From: Nitrospiraceae bacterium
Lineage (GTDB): Bacteria; Nitrospirota; Nitrospiria; Nitrospirales; UBA2166
DNA: 64,000 bases
Reading direction: 5' to 3'
NCBI GenBank assembly: GCA_002726235.1
Contig: PBSN01000008.1
Location: 309,390 to 373,389, forward strand
Within the stretch, counting starts at the first letter, position 1; each line of letters begins with the position of its first letter. The notes beneath the pieces were generated by a model. It had not been told where the DNA came from. It worked only from the letters and a program-made list of their open reading frames with translations, and did not search any database. The position numbers were made by a program, and so were the translations under genes. Positions 48,666 to 58,778 of the stretch are shown here, in pieces.

Positions 48666-49243
48666 TTACGGAAAGCCCAAAGGGTAACGAAGCCTTGAAT
48701 TTCCCAAACGCGCTCACGCTCACACGCATTCTCTTAATTCCAGTATTTATTTTCAGCGTCGTGAGTTCGCTAGAATATGGCCTTCTGCTCGCGACAGTTA
48801 TTTTCTTGACGGCATCGGCTACTGATGTGCTCGACGGCTACATTGCACGACGTCACTCGCAAGTCACGGTTCTAGGACGTCTTTTGGACCCAGTTGCAGA
48901 CAAGCTATTGGTTATGGCGGCCTTATTTTTACTCGTTGACATGGATCGAGTTATCGTATGGGTTGCAATTATCATTGTTGGGAGAGAACTCGCGGTTACA
49001 GCGCTTCGTGCCCTTGCGGCATCCCAAAACCTGATTATGGCGGCAGACACCACCGGAAAATACAAAATGTTTCTCCAAATTGTGGCTATTGTGTCTTTGT
49101 TGCTACAAGATGAGGCAATTGCATTTCTTGATCTACACATGTTGGGATCCTTGTGCCTCTACGCCTCCATGATTCTCGCAGTAGTTTCCGGTATTCAATA
49201 CACAGTGCAATTATGGAAACATATGTCTTCCAGGCAGCACTAA
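48662..49243 (+). CDS. pgsA: CDP-diacylglycerol-glycerol-3-phosphate phosphatidyltransferase
   Basis: Makes phosphatidylglycerol phosphate in the inner membrane. The 193-residue membrane protein has the CDP-alcohol phosphotransferase signature: DVLDGYIARRHSQVTVLGR followed by LLDPVADKLL, with all the metal-binding aspartates. It is translationally coupled to kdsD (ATGA) and followed 15 bases later by plsY, giving a short lipid-synthesis end to the Kdo operon. Confidence 0.95.
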   Translation: MITESPKGNEALNFPNALTLTRILLIPVFIFSVVSSLEYGLLLATVIFLTASATDVLDGYIARRHSQVTVLGRLLDPVADKLLVMAALFLLVDMDRVIVWVAIIIVGRELAVTALRALAASQNLIMAADTTGKYKMFLQIVAIVSLLLQDEAIAFLDLHMLGSLCLYASMILAVVSGIQYTVQLWKHMSSRQH

Positions 49244-49258
49244 GAGAACGAGAATAAG

Positions 49259-49867
49259 ATGTGGGTTGACCTTGTTCAGGTTATTTTTGCCTACCTGCTA
49301 GGGTCGATTCCTTTTGGATTAATTGTTTCGAAGCTAATTGCGGGAATTGACCCTCGAACAAGCGGGAGTGGTAATATTGGATTTACCAATGTTCTGCGCG
49401 TTGCAGGAAAGAAAGCTGGAGTCTATGCACTAGTTGGAGATATTGGAAAGGGGCTTTTCGCTACCCTTGTCATCCCAATTGTTTTTCTAGGACATGTTAC
49501 GGAACCACGAAATCTTCTCTTTATTGGGTTTGCCGTTGTCATTGGACATTGTTACTCTGCGTTTCTTGCTTTTCGAGGAGGAAAGGGCGTTGCCACAGCG
49601 CTTGGAGCAATCCTCGGTATTGATCCAGCCCTTGGGCTAATGCTACTAGGCGTATGGCTGATCGCCGTGGTCATCTGGAAATTCGCAGCGCTTGGAGCCC
49701 TCATTGCCTCAGGATTATTACCAGTGATTATTGCACTATGGGATCCCAGCATTGATAAACTGGTTTTTGGTTGTGGAATTGCTCTTTTGATATGGATTCG
49801 CCACCGAGACAACTTAGATCGTCTCCGTGCTGGGACGGAATCTCATATTGGTCCTAAGAGCAGATAG
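49259..49867 (+). CDS. plsY: Acyl-phosphate glycerol-3-phosphate acyltransferase PlsY
   Basis: First acylation in phospholipid synthesis, using acyl phosphate. The 202 residues are mostly membrane helices with the three conserved loops: YLLGSIPFGLI, the SGNIGFTNVLR loop and FRGGKGVATALG. The start is ATG 49259. It ends the run that began with the heptose kinase. Confidence 0.95.
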   Translation: MWVDLVQVIFAYLLGSIPFGLIVSKLIAGIDPRTSGSGNIGFTNVLRVAGKKAGVYALVGDIGKGLFATLVIPIVFLGHVTEPRNLLFIGFAVVIGHCYSAFLAFRGGKGVATALGAILGIDPALGLMLLGVWLIAVVIWKFAALGALIASGLLPVIIALWDPSIDKLVFGCGIALLIWIRHRDNLDRLRAGTESHIGPKSR

Positions 49868-50303
49868 TGCGATGGAAAATCCGAAGCCAACATTCTTGCA
49901 ACATAATATCTATTATCCGACATTGCTGTTATTCGAAAAACTTCCCTCCCCCCCCATGAGCATTGCCCTCCTTCACGTTACCTCTAAAATCCAACGTTTT
50001 ACGTGTTACTGGGCACCGAAGAGAATAACAAAAGCGCGTACCGACTCGACCTGCAGTCTAGAGCAGCCTATGTGGGGCACTTGAAGTTCACTGCTCTTTC
50101 TGCCTTGCTTGAAACCAACATCATTAACCTGAGTCCTTGCACGAGCACCGCAACATTAATTCAGTGTCACAAGACAACGCTGGCGTTGTCTAAAACTCCC
50201 TCTTTTTAAAAGAGTTGGATAGGGGGCGTTAGTAATAGCGAAAAACCTTCACAGCTTGAGTGCTGTGGAGAAATTTGGAACACGCAAGAGATGAAAACCA
50301 GCA
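49868..50303. other. Intergenic region before tRNA-Lys, no gene seen
   Basis: About 440 bases without a recognisable gene. It holds a run of eight C (49948-49955), the hairpin at 50173-50190 and a second inverted repeat, CACAGC and GCTGTG, at 50250-50267. A 68-codon open frame from 50003 resembles nothing I know. Confidence 0.5.
50173..50190. terminator. Hairpin between plsY and tRNA-Lys
   Basis: GACAACGC and GCGTTGTC form a perfect 8-base stem with a TG loop (or 7 bases with a 4-base loop), followed after a short spacer by CTCTTTTT. It may end the kds-pgsA-plsY transcript. Confidence 0.42.
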
Positions 50304-50333
50304 TTGACGAGACGATTCTCAACGTGATAGAAA
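50304..50333 (+). promoter_or_regulatory. Possible promoter for tRNA-Lys
   Basis: TTGACG and TAGAAA lie 18 bases apart and end 19 bases before the tRNA. The -35 box matches five of six and the -10 box four of six. Confidence 0.5.
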
Positions 50334-50352
50334 CCTCACCGATTAAGACAGT

Positions 50353-50428
50353 GGGCCGCTAGCTCAGTTGGCAGAGCACCGCCCTTTTAAGGCGGGTGTC
50401 CCCGGTTCGAGCCCGGGGCGGCTCACCA
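50353..50428 (+). tRNA. tRNA-Lys (TTT)
   Basis: Full cloverleaf: acceptor GGGCCGC pairs with GCGGCTC (one G-U), D arm TAGCTCAG, anticodon loop CTTTTAA (anticodon TTT), T loop TTCGAGC, discriminator A and encoded CCA. A run of seven T at 50430-50436 follows at once and may end the transcript. Confidence 0.96.
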
Positions 50429-50703
50429 GTTTTTTTAATCATTTGCGTCACCTCAGCTCTCCCGTTACCCTCCTCTGTTCCAGTTTTATTCACGGTTTTG
50501 AGCCCCTCAGCCTCATTCCAAAGATGGGTCGTGAGTAGCACGCAGGGTCACATTGACGACTAGGGTAGTTCGTAAATGCTCCGTAGTCCGCACTCTAACA
50601 TCAGATACTTGGTGTATTGCATTGACCAAAAACTCGCGCTCAAAGGCGCATAAACAGACTCATCATGATCTGGGTTCTGTGGTCCAGTGAACAGCTCATG
50701 GGT

Positions 50704-51570
50704 TCAGGGTTTCAGCCCTTCACACTTCTTCGTAACTATAAGAATGTGTTCGGAGAGCTTTCTTTTTTGGTGAGTTTCAGGCGATAAATACAATGTTTTA
50801 ATTTTCGATCGGGGAAGTTGCGATGTTTCAGCAAAACTCTCCCAATCTAATATCCATACCAGATGTTGATCCACACACCCACAATATTGCGCTGAGAAGG
50901 TTGCAGCCAGGCAACTGGCGTGCCGTTTCGCTACAAGGTTCGCAGTGGAGGTTCGCAGAAACTTCTGTGCACTTTCTTTTTCATCCTTGGAACGCATTCC
51001 CAACTCCTCGTCTAAGTCGAACCCCGTGATGATTGTCTCAGCGTTACGTAGCAGAATTAGTTTGAGCTTCTGTGTTCGCTCAAATTGTGTCTCGAAGATC
51101 CTATACTTCGCCACGTATTCATCAAACAAGGATGTCGTCAGTTCTCTCGCCGTGTCTATTTTACGAATGGCTTTCGCTTCAGGTCCGAGTTTAGACCAGT
51201 TTTCAGGAGGTGTTCCATGATCACGAAACCCTTGGATGGTGTCAGAATATCTTGTCTGAAGCATCAACCTTTCTTTGATTAGCACTATCGTTTGATCACG
51301 CATGGCTTCAAATTTTAGACATGCCACAGGCTCAATAAAAGCCTCACCTCTCTCAAACCGATCCATCTCGCCAAGGCACTCGTCGAGCTGATCAAGGTGA
51401 GGCAAAAACTCATGCGAGAATTTCATAAATTTTGACGCATAGTAAGAGGGAGTCATGACATCAGCTTGTTCAGCGAGGATATCCCCAGAGGGCCAGAAAA
51501 ATAGACAGGTGAGGAGGAAAAATGAAATAAGATTATTTGTTTTTTTTTGAAGTGGTTTATGATTCCTCAT
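50704..51570 (-). CDS. Secreted protein of unknown function
   Basis: A 288-residue product that I do not recognise. A basic N-terminus, a hydrophobic stretch (LISFFLLTCLFFW) and a likely cleavage near ILAEQ mark it as exported. The body is predicted mostly helical and charged, with cysteines grouped late (ASCLAATFSAQYCGC and KKCEG) that could form disulphides or a small metal site. AAGGAG lies ahead of the ATG. It stands alone on the minus strand just downstream of tRNA-Lys, with unassigned sequence on both sides, which would fit acquired DNA. Confidence 0.7.
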   Translation of the reverse strand: MRNHKPLQKKTNNLISFFLLTCLFFWPSGDILAEQADVMTPSYYASKFMKFSHEFLPHLDQLDECLGEMDRFERGEAFIEPVACLKFEAMRDQTIVLIKERLMLQTRYSDTIQGFRDHGTPPENWSKLGPEAKAIRKIDTARELTTSLFDEYVAKYRIFETQFERTQKLKLILLRNAETIITGFDLDEELGMRSKDEKESAQKFLRTSTANLVAKRHASCLAATFSAQYCGCVDQHLVWILDWESFAETSQLPRSKIKTLYLSPETHQKRKLSEHILIVTKKCEGLKP

Positions 51571-51914
51571 TGCATGACTCCTTATTTTCCAGCATCCAAA
51601 ATATTAGGGTGGTGTGGGTATCAGGGTTTGTCACATTCGCATACAACGCCCCATTATCGTTACATCTAGAGAGGAGCATCAGTCATCCAAAAGGAGTTGC
51701 TTAGAATAGACGGCCCGGTTGGATCGCAGACAACGTGGGAAGGGGTGTTCTTTCTTTCAATTTTCAAGTACCCCCTAGGGAAAATCGCAAGTTTAGCAGG
51801 TGTTATAGCCCTTGCCTTTTCGCAGAGGAGACTCAATATTCAGTAAGGCTACCGTCCAGACAATGCTGCAAACTCCTGGAAAGTTAGACGTACTCCTAAC
51901 ACAACACGCAACTT
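51571..51914. other. Intergenic region, no gene seen
   Basis: 344 bases between the secreted-protein gene and the glmM stop. No open frame or RNA gene is convincing, and no inverted terminal repeats were found. Together with 50429-50703, also empty, it isolates the unknown gene. Confidence 0.5.
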
Positions 51915-53264
51915 TTACCCTAAATGCTGTTTCACCACTGCCGCGAGTTCGCTGGCGGTGGTATCGACAAGATGTTGCTCTTTTCCTTCAACCATGACGC
52001 GGAGTATAGATTCTGTTCCGGAGTAGCGGACCAATACTCGGCCTGCACCATCAAACGTTCTCTCAACATCTTTGATAGCTTTTGCAAGTTCTGGAATTTC
52101 ATGAATTGGAGGTTTTGTTTTGACAGGGACATTAATGAGCGTCTGCGGATACATAGTGATGACATTGGCCATTTTTGAGAGGCTTGTTCCTGACATCTTG
52201 AGCATGGTTAGGACCTGTAGCGCGGTGATCAGGCCATCGCCAGTGGTGTTGTGCTCCATAAAAATTACGTGGCCAGATGGTTCTCCACCAAAAACAAATC
52301 CTCCTTTGACCATTTGCTCAAGCACATAGCGATCACCTACTGGAGTTTGGAGAACCGTGATACCCGCACGTTCCATCGCTTGAATAATGCCAAGATTGCT
52401 CATGACCGTTAAGACAACAGTGTTTTTATGCAGTTTTCCATTTTGGAACAGATCTAATGCCACCATGCCAAGAATTTTATCTCCGTTGATTACTTCACCT
52501 TTCTCAGAGGCAAAGATAACACGGTCAGCATCTCCGTCATGCGCAATGCCAATGTCTGCACCATGGGTTTTTACTGCTTGACACATCTGTTCGGGATAAA
52601 GCGCACCAACCTCATGGTTAATGTTGATTCCGTTAGGTTCATGAGCCAGCACAACAACCGATGCTCCCAATTCTTGAAGGACGTATGGACTGGTTTTATA
52701 TGCGGCGCCATGTGCCGTATCGATCACGATTTTCAGGCCGTCAAAGGTCATACCTTTCGGAATTGAGCGCTTTACATATTCAATGTAGCGTCCTTCCGCA
52801 TCATCAACCCTGAATGCTTTGCCTATTTCGTTTGCAGTTGGACGGATTGCGTCAATTTCACCAGAGAGTACAAGGTGTTCAATTCTATCCTCAATGTCAT
52901 CGGGAAGTTTTCTGCCATCCCGAGAAAAAAACTTAATGCCATTATCTGCAAAAGAATTATGCGATGCTGAAACAATTATTCCGGCATCTGCGCGAAGAGT
53001 TCGTGTAAGGAATGCGACAGCTGGTGTTGGCATTGGACCGACCAGTACAACATCAACGCCCATCGAGCAGATTCCAGATGTAAGCGCGGATTCAAGCATG
53101 TATCCGGAGAGACGAGTGTCTTTTCCGATGACAATACGGTGTCGCCGTAATGTTCCCCTAAACAGAAACGCGGCTGCCCGACCAATTTTAACGACCGTTT
53201 CACATGTCATCGGCTCAGTATTGGCCAGCCCTCGAATTCCATCAGTTCCAAACAACTTCGTCAT
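51915..53264 (-). CDS. glmM: Phosphoglucosamine mutase
   Basis: Converts glucosamine 6-phosphate to glucosamine 1-phosphate for UDP-GlcNAc, the precursor of peptidoglycan and lipid A. The 449 residues begin LFGTDGIRG, carry the phosphoserine in IVSASHN (Ser101), the metal loop DGDADR, the sugar-binding GGEPSGH and the phosphate-binding RYSGTE near the end. It overlaps folP by 4 bases; folP-glmM is a common pair. Confidence 0.97.
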   Translation of the reverse strand: MTKLFGTDGIRGLANTEPMTCETVVKIGRAAAFLFRGTLRRHRIVIGKDTRLSGYMLESALTSGICSMGVDVVLVGPMPTPAVAFLTRTLRADAGIIVSASHNSFADNGIKFFSRDGRKLPDDIEDRIEHLVLSGEIDAIRPTANEIGKAFRVDDAEGRYIEYVKRSIPKGMTFDGLKIVIDTAHGAAYKTSPYVLQELGASVVVLAHEPNGININHEVGALYPEQMCQAVKTHGADIGIAHDGDADRVIFASEKGEVINGDKILGMVALDLFQNGKLHKNTVVLTVMSNLGIIQAMERAGITVLQTPVGDRYVLEQMVKGGFVFGGEPSGHVIFMEHNTTGDGLITALQVLTMLKMSGTSLSKMANVITMYPQTLINVPVKTKPPIHEIPELAKAIKDVERTFDGAGRVLVRYSGTESILRVMVEGKEQHLVDTTASELAAVVKQHLG

Positions 53265-54163
53265 ATTTTCCCTCTAGCCATCACAAATGTTTTATCGTGT
53301 TTTTTGGTCGCAGTAACTTGATCAGGAGGCATAGCTCCATCACAAATCGCGTGTGCAACCCGAACAACCTGAACCATCTCCGCAACATCATGCACTCGAA
53401 CAATGTTTACGCCATGGATAATTGCAATCGCCACTGCCGCAGCGGTTCCCATGAGTCGCTGCTCGACTGGACGTTGCAGGATTTGTCCTAGAAATGATTT
53501 GCGAGATGGCCCGATAACTAGTGGCTGGCCTAAGGTTAGAAATGTTTTAAGCTGTTGGAGTAATGTCAGGTTATGCGTAAGGGTTTTCCCAAACCCGATG
53601 CCAGGGTCAAGCAGGATTTGATCTGCATGAATTCCTGCCGTTTGTGCTACTCGTAGTTGTGTACGAAGAAATGCATATACTTCATCGAGGAGGGACGTGT
53701 ACATGGGTTTATTCTGCATATCCCGTGGATTGCCTTGCATATGCATCAGGATAATTCCCGCGCCAGTTGAGGCTACAACGGAGGCCATCTCAGAATCTCC
53801 TCTGAGAGCTGTGACGTCATTGATTATACTCGCTCCAGCATCAAGAGCACGTTTCGCAACTGCAGATTTTGACGTATCAATGGATATTGGAATGGATGTG
53901 TATTTTGCCACCTGCTCGAGAACGGGAAGCACACGGCGACACTCCTCATTGAGGGAGGTGGGGGCAACGCCTGGTTTCGTTGATCCTCCGCCAATATCAA
54001 TAACATCTGCGCCATTCTCTTCTATCTCGATGGCACGGGCAACGGCACAGTCGGTTGCTAGATACCGACCCCCATCCGAGAACGAGTTAGGGGTGATATT
54101 TAGAATACCCATGACTAGTGGACGGTTTTCGAGGCAAAAGTCTTTGCCTGCTATGCGCATCAC
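53261..54163 (-). CDS. folP: Dihydropteroate synthase
   Basis: Folate synthesis: joins the pterin diphosphate to para-aminobenzoate. The 300-residue TIM barrel has LVMGILNITPNSFSDGG, the second signature GADVIDIGGGSTKPG, and LLDPGIGFGKT. It lies 108 bases after ftsH and is coupled to glmM by a 4-base overlap. Confidence 0.96.
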   Translation of the reverse strand: MMRIAGKDFCLENRPLVMGILNITPNSFSDGGRYLATDCAVARAIEIEENGADVIDIGGGSTKPGVAPTSLNEECRRVLPVLEQVAKYTSIPISIDTSKSAVAKRALDAGASIINDVTALRGDSEMASVVASTGAGIILMHMQGNPRDMQNKPMYTSLLDEVYAFLRTQLRVAQTAGIHADQILLDPGIGFGKTLTHNLTLLQQLKTFLTLGQPLVIGPSRKSFLGQILQRPVEQRLMGTAAAVAIAIIHGVNIVRVHDVAEMVQVVRVAHAICDGAMPPDQVTATKKHDKTFVMARGKI

Positions 54164-54271
54164 GGCATGGAATCAGATGAAATTAAACGGAGATTATAAA
54201 ACAATAAAAGCGCTAGGAAGATGTCAAAGCGGTTAGGCACATGCAGAGATAGGATGAAGATTGCGTCGTGT

Positions 54272-56086
54272 TTAACTCGGTGCCCACCGGGGAATCGATT
54301 CTTTGAGAATCTGGTCGATTTCATGACTATCAAGGGATTCCCTTTCCAGCAAAGCCTGCGCAAGGGCAATAAGGGCGGCCATGTTTTCTTTCAGGGTTCT
54401 TCGTGTTCGATCATAACACTGAGTGATCAAGCTCCTGACTTCTTTATCGATGATTATGGCAACTTCTTCGCTGTAATCACGGTGTTTCGCGAACTCTCTT
54501 CCGAGGAAAATTTCTTCTTCCTTCTTCCCGAAGGTCAGTGGTCCCAGTGTTTCACTCATTCCCCATTCACACACCATTTTCCGGGCTAATTCTGTCGCAC
54601 GTTCAATGTCATTTCCGGCACCAGTCGTGATGTCATTGAGGACCAATTCTTCTGCCACACGTCCTCCCATAAGAATCGAGAGGTTGTTATACAGGAACTG
54701 ACGGGAGTGACTGTAGCGATCTTCAAGTGGAAGCTGCATGGTAAGTCCCAATGCCTGTCCTCGAGGGATAATTGTGACTTTGTGTACTGGGTCTGTTCCG
54801 GGAGTAAGTTTTGCCATCAGAGTGTGTCCGGCCTCATGGTATGCAGTAACACGCTTTTCTTCATCACTGATCACCATACTTCTGCGTTCTGCACCCATCA
54901 GAACTTTATCCTTGGCGTAATCAAAATCTTTCAAATCTACTGAGACCTTATTTTGCCTTGCTGCAAACAGTGCCGCCTCGTTAATCAGATTCTCAAGATC
55001 GGCACCGGAAAATCCTGGTGTTCCACGAGCAACAGTGCTCATTTCAACATCGGTTGCGACAGGAACGTTCTTCGAATGCACCTTCAAGATCTCAAGGCGA
55101 CCTTTGACGTCAGGGCGGCTTACGACAACGCGCCGATCAAATCGTCCTGGGCGAAGAAGCGCGGGGTCAAGTACATCAGGCCTATTTGTTGCTGCAACTA
55201 GAATAACGCTATCGGTCGTTCCAAAACCGTCCATTTCAACTAACAATTGGTTTAGGGTTTGTTCTCGTTCGTCGTGTCCACCACCAAGGCCGGCACCACG
55301 TAGCCGTCCAACAGCGTCAATTTCGTCAATGAAAATAATGCAGGGAGCATTTTTCTTGCCCTGCTCAAAAAGATCACGGACGCGAGAAGCCCCAACGCCA
55401 ACAAACATTTCGACAAAATCAGATCCACTAATATTAAAAAATGGCACGTCCGCTTCCCCAGCGATGGCTTTTGCAAGAAGGGTCTTGCCAGTGCCGGGAG
55501 GTCCCATAATAAGCACCCCCTTCGGAATGCGGCCTCCGAGCTTCTGAAATTTCTGTGGATCCATTAGAAATTCGACAATTTCCATGACTTCACTCTTGGC
55601 TTCCTCCACTCCAGCAACATCAGCAAAGGTAACCTTCTTGCGCTCCTCACTGAGTTGTCGTGCGCGGCTTTTGCCAAACGAAAGCGCACGGTTTCCGCCA
55701 AGTTGCATCTGCCGCATGAGAAAAAACCACAACCCCAAGAAAAGAATAAATGGTCCCCAAGTCACGAGGAAAGTGATATACCAAGGGTGATCGTCGTCGG
55801 GTCTTACTTCAACACGCACATCATGTTCGCGCAATAATGGAACGAGGTCTGGATAATCGATCGCGTGCGTCGTGAACTGATTTCCTTCCTTAAATACGCC
55901 GACAATCTTGTGGTCAGTAATAGTGACTTCGCGCACTTCACCTTCTTCGAGTTTTGTGATGAAGTCACTGAAGGGAACTTCCTTCTGAATTGGCTCACGT
56001 AGGGGTGCATTGAGCAAATTAAAGAGTAAGATCATGAATAATCCAATCACGACCCAAAAGACAAGATTCTTGTTTCGCGAATTCAT
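54272..56086 (-). CDS. ftsH: ATP-dependent zinc metalloprotease FtsH
   Basis: Membrane-anchored AAA protease that degrades misfolded membrane and regulatory proteins. With the start at ATG 56086 it has 604 residues: membrane helix 8-26, a periplasmic domain, a second helix around 105-125, Walker A GPPGTGKT at 195-202, Walker B IIFIDEID, the second region of homology ending RPGRFDRR, and the zinc site HEAGH at 417-421. The frame extends six codons upstream, but GGAGAAAG lies just before 56086. tilS precedes it in the typical tilS-ftsH-folP-glmM order. Confidence 0.97.
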   Translation of the reverse strand: MNSRNKNLVFWVVIGLFMILLFNLLNAPLREPIQKEVPFSDFITKLEEGEVREVTITDHKIVGVFKEGNQFTTHAIDYPDLVPLLREHDVRVEVRPDDDHPWYITFLVTWGPFILFLGLWFFLMRQMQLGGNRALSFGKSRARQLSEERKKVTFADVAGVEEAKSEVMEIVEFLMDPQKFQKLGGRIPKGVLIMGPPGTGKTLLAKAIAGEADVPFFNISGSDFVEMFVGVGASRVRDLFEQGKKNAPCIIFIDEIDAVGRLRGAGLGGGHDEREQTLNQLLVEMDGFGTTDSVILVAATNRPDVLDPALLRPGRFDRRVVVSRPDVKGRLEILKVHSKNVPVATDVEMSTVARGTPGFSGADLENLINEAALFAARQNKVSVDLKDFDYAKDKVLMGAERRSMVISDEEKRVTAYHEAGHTLMAKLTPGTDPVHKVTIIPRGQALGLTMQLPLEDRYSHSRQFLYNNLSILMGGRVAEELVLNDITTGAGNDIERATELARKMVCEWGMSETLGPLTFGKKEEEIFLGREFAKHRDYSEEVAIIIDKEVRSLITQCYDRTRRTLKENMAALIALAQALLERESLDSHEIDQILKESIPRWAPS

Positions 56087-56200
56087 TTCTTTCTCCAAGC
56101 GCACGCGGCGTTCAGTGTAATTCCCATGGTTTTCAGGATTGCCTAGTAGTTGGTGGGGACAGGCAAGGCTTTGTATTGGACGACGGAGACTTCATCGCGG

Positions 56201-56230
56201 ATGATAACACACATGAGAATTTTCTGACAA
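56201..56230 (-). promoter_or_regulatory. Possible promoter for ftsH
   Basis: Minus-strand TTGTCA and TATCAT, five of six matches each, with an 18-base spacer. A transcript would start about 108 bases before ftsH, in the 238-base gap after tilS. Confidence 0.55.
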
Positions 56231-56324
56231 TGCTCGATTACCTAATTGCAGAGCGTGCAATTCTTCCGACAGGATACTAGACTGTCAATTGAAATCGATG
56301 CGGCACTACCGACCTTTTGGGTAG

Positions 56325-57788
56325 CTATTGCATGAGCTGAGCGATACACGCGTGCCTCGTCGTTGAGCGACGTCGAAATCGATCATCTTGCCGATATCCA
56401 GAGATCCAGAGAATGCCTTCCGGGGCCACAATAAGTGGGATCTGTCTTCGCATACGCTTTGGAACCTTTGTATCGACAAAATAGTCTTGGAGCTTTTTCC
56501 TCTTCCCTCCCATGCCTGAAGGACAGAATACGTCGCCGTCTTGCCATGGCCGAACAGTGAGTGGGAGTCCAAAGGTGTCCTCATCAAAATGTGCGATCAT
56601 AGGATCGTATGCTGGAAGACCACTGCGTGAAGCTGGGGCATCGTCCAGGAATGATGACTCTCTCCATGTGCGAATTCGACAGCCAATAGCGTGTAATTTA
56701 ATCTCGGCGGGAACAGAGAGATGTTGCGCCTCCCAGAGTGGGAGTTGCAGCCGTTCACTGCTTTTCGTCATAGCAATTACATCGTGACAATGATGGCTCA
56801 CCGTAATCCCAGCACATTCGTATGCGGCTGATGGCCGGGAAAATGCTGTAATATACGCAATTGCCGCTTCGATGTGTGCAAACGTGAGGCGGCGGGTATC
56901 TCCTTTGATGAAGGCCACGACTCGACGTATACACCGGCGTTGCAATGCGCGTGGGAGATCGAGAAAGCGTGATCGCGAGATGTGACAACTCTGACTTTCT
57001 TGAGTATCTTGACTTGGGACGAGTATGTCCTTGAATATCTGTCGCGTCAGCGTGCTCAGGACCTTCTCATCCTCACTGACAATTTCGGCAAGATGTGAGA
57101 GCGTTTGGCGTATTCGCGGGTTATAGGTTTGCAACACTGGAATCAGATCATGACGAACACGGTTGCGTAGATATGCAGGGTCTTCGTTAGTGGAATCGGT
57201 TTGGAAAGTGAGATGTTTCGCATCAAGGCACGCAAGGACATCGGTTCGCGTGAGGGTGATAAGTGGTCTGATAATTCGTTGACACCTCCGTACCGGAATG
57301 CCTCCAAGTCCTGTCAAACCGGTACCGCGTAGTGCCCACAGGAGCACTGTTTCGGCTTGATCGTCCGCGGTGTGTCCAGTTGCAATCTTGTCTGCACCCC
57401 GTTGTTGTGCCACACGTTCAAAAAATCTATAGCGTACTGTTCGCGCACGTACTTGAAAGGATTCCTGCTCTGGGTTCGCAAGATCATCAGGCGTAGCACG
57501 TTTGATGGAAACATCGAGATTCAGGTCTTGCGCGAGTTTTCGTACAAATAGCTCGTCCGATTCAGATTCGTGGCCGCGTGTCCCATAATTCAGATGTGCA
57601 AGATGTAAGGTCAGGTCCCATTTTTCAATGCAATCATGCAATACGACTGCAAGACAGGTAGAATCCGGACCTCCAGATACCCCAATGATGATATGGTCCT
57701 TAGGCTGGATCAGGTTATACCGCGCAATCGTCTCGTGAAAACGAGTAACGAAATATGCTATTGGGTTTCGACGATTGTGCCGTGACAT
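56325..57788 (-). CDS. tilS: tRNA(Ile)-lysidine synthase
   Basis: Changes the wobble C of tRNA-Ile (CAU) to lysidine so that it reads AUA. The 487 residues have the PP-loop GVSGGPDSTCLA, ATGHTADDQAETVL and NRVRHDLIP in the N-terminal domain. Additional C-terminal domains follow, ending in the ligand-binding RKKLQDYFVDTKVPKRMR block. It starts 5 bases after ribF. Confidence 0.95.
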   Translation of the reverse strand: MSRHNRRNPIAYFVTRFHETIARYNLIQPKDHIIIGVSGGPDSTCLAVVLHDCIEKWDLTLHLAHLNYGTRGHESESDELFVRKLAQDLNLDVSIKRATPDDLANPEQESFQVRARTVRYRFFERVAQQRGADKIATGHTADDQAETVLLWALRGTGLTGLGGIPVRRCQRIIRPLITLTRTDVLACLDAKHLTFQTDSTNEDPAYLRNRVRHDLIPVLQTYNPRIRQTLSHLAEIVSEDEKVLSTLTRQIFKDILVPSQDTQESQSCHISRSRFLDLPRALQRRCIRRVVAFIKGDTRRLTFAHIEAAIAYITAFSRPSAAYECAGITVSHHCHDVIAMTKSSERLQLPLWEAQHLSVPAEIKLHAIGCRIRTWRESSFLDDAPASRSGLPAYDPMIAHFDEDTFGLPLTVRPWQDGDVFCPSGMGGKRKKLQDYFVDTKVPKRMRRQIPLIVAPEGILWISGYRQDDRFRRRSTTRHACIAQLMQ

Positions 57789-57793
57789 TATTC

Positions 57794-58741
57794 TTAATAA
57801 GCAAGCGTCTCAGACACAGCCAAAGTTTGACGCGCATGACGCACATCATTTTCGATTTGCCGTGAGAGGGAGGTCGCATCGGAAAAGACCATATCGCCTC
57901 TCACGTATTCGGAGAAACCAAGCGTTATGTGTTTCCCATAAAGATTGGACTCCATGTCAAAAATATGAACTTCCAGTAACCGCTCCGTTCCGTGAAAGGT
58001 TGGACGAGTTCCGATATAACTCACGGAGTGATGGCAAGTAGCATCAATTGTCGCGATTGTTGCATACACCCCATTTGGAGGAATCACGCGATCTGCCGGA
58101 AGTGGAAGATTTGCCGTGGGATATCCCATTGCTACCCCATTTTGTTCGCCTTTTTGAACAACTCCAGCGATTGTGTATTGACGTCCCAAAAAACGCCTAG
58201 CATCGGATACACGGCCCTCTCTGATGCATTTCCGAATGGTCGATGAACTCACGATCTCACCACCATTTTGAACGGGAAGAATCGGTGTGACGTGAAAGCC
58301 CATTCCAGGTCCCAATCGTATGAGATCTTCGATTGTTCCAGCACGATCCTTGCCAAATCTAAAGGTTGTTCCAACACACAACTCGCAAACACCGATGCGG
58401 TTGTTCAGGATGTCGTTCACAAAAGTCGCGGGGGAAATTTCTGCGAGTTGAGAGGTGAACTCAAGGCAAATTGCATGTGTAATACCTGCCTGTTCAAACA
58501 AGGAAAGTTTTTCATCCAGTGTCGTAAGAAATTGAACTTCGAGGTGTGGGGAAATAACTACAAGGGGATGTGGATGAAATGTGAGAACCACGGATTCTCC
58601 ACCAACACCTTGTGCTTTCGTGACTATTTCTTTGAGGAGTGCCTGGTGTCCAAGATGCACACCATCGAAATTCCCAATGGTCACAATCGGGCTGTCACCA
58701 CGGGAAAGCCGTTCAAGGTCTTTGGTTACCTTCATTGACAT
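57794..58741 (-). CDS. ribF: Bifunctional riboflavin kinase / FAD synthetase
   Basis: Makes FMN from riboflavin and FAD from FMN. The 315 residues have the adenylyltransferase domain first (VTIGNFDGVHLGHQALL, LTFHPHP, FRFGKDRAGT, SSSTIRKCI), then the flavokinase domain (GVAMGYPTANL, NGVYA, EVHIFD). Start ATG 58741; a second in-frame ATG lies two codons on. It sits between hemB (37-base gap) and tilS. Confidence 0.96.
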   Translation of the reverse strand: MSMKVTKDLERLSRGDSPIVTIGNFDGVHLGHQALLKEIVTKAQGVGGESVVLTFHPHPLVVISPHLEVQFLTTLDEKLSLFEQAGITHAICLEFTSQLAEISPATFVNDILNNRIGVCELCVGTTFRFGKDRAGTIEDLIRLGPGMGFHVTPILPVQNGGEIVSSSTIRKCIREGRVSDARRFLGRQYTIAGVVQKGEQNGVAMGYPTANLPLPADRVIPPNGVYATIATIDATCHHSVSYIGTRPTFHGTERLLEVHIFDMESNLYGKHITLGFSEYVRGDMVFSDATSLSRQIENDVRHARQTLAVSETLAY

Positions 58742-58778
58742 GTCAGGCGATAAATATGATCGGTGGGTAGTGGTGAGA

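Noticed and set aside
50003-50209. 68-codon frame before tRNA-Lys
   Set aside because: No family resemblance and interrupted by hairpin structures; treated as non-coding.
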